Assembly: GCA_029932795.1 (NCBI GenBank)
Contig: JAOZPL010000148.1
Coordinates: forward strand, 1 to 5,686
Source: Candidatus Zixiibacteriota bacterium
GTDB taxonomy: Bacteria > Zixibacteria > MSB-5A5 > GN15 > FEB-12
Direction of reading: 5' to 3'
DNA: 5,686 nucleotides
The notes beneath the pieces are model-generated. The model was not told the origin of the DNA. It saw only the letters and a list, made by a program, of their open reading frames with translations, and did no database searches. Shown here piece by piece: positions 5,675 to 5,686 of this stretch; position 1 is the stretch's first letter, and the number at the start of each line of letters is the position of its first letter. The translations under genes were made by a program, and so were the position numbers.

Positions 5675-5686
5675 GTAGTGGTGAGA

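Noticed and set aside
1..5686. A novel defence, mobile or biosynthetic system
   Set aside because: No integrase, transposase, repeat array, nuclease, toxin-like pair or biosynthetic enzyme set is seen; the genes are wall metabolism, translation and two unknown envelope proteins.

Overview
This is an ordinary bacterial chromosomal segment carrying five protein-coding genes (one cut by the left edge), one tRNA gene and several regulatory hairpins. The prolyl-tRNA synthetase is the long bacterial type with an inserted editing domain, which rules out an archaeal or eukaryotic source. Two proteins have Sec-type signal peptides, and base composition looks balanced and uniform. The domain style of the amidase and of the Lys-rich exported protein recalls uncultured FCB-type lineages such as Zixibacteria, but that is an impression from protein style and not a proven placement.

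Layout. Positions 2-451 (+) hold the C-terminal part of an enolase-superfamily dipeptide epimerase. It overlaps by 29 bases a large secreted N-acetylmuramoyl-L-alanine amidase (423-2387, +), which overlaps by 11 bases a small three-helix membrane protein of unknown function (2377-2631, +). The tight overlaps indicate one transcription unit. A short convergent gap (2632-2746) with two hairpins separates it from a minus-strand gene for an exported protein (2747-3391) with three copies of a helical-looking motif and a Lys-rich tail. A 484-base stretch without a protein gene follows. It contains a minus-strand tRNA-Arg(CCG) with its own promoter-like sequence, a candidate promoter and inverted repeat for the exported protein, and the leader of proS. 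proS (3876-5594, +) is complete. The last 90 bases hold promoter-like sequence and a strong hairpin with a T-tract, either the proS terminator or the leader of the next gene.

How the genes fit together. The amidase removes stem peptides from peptidoglycan outside the cytoplasm. The epimerase family converts L-Ala-D-Glu, a breakdown product of those peptides, into the L,L form that peptidases can digest. The first two genes therefore look like a wall-peptide release and recycling pair. tRNA-Arg and ProS are separate translation functions. I see no mobile element, CRISPR array, toxin-antitoxin pair or defence system. The points most worth a second look are the triple-repeat exported protein, the uncharacterised N-terminal half of the amidase, the unknown membrane protein coupled to it, and the hairpin leader at the right edge.
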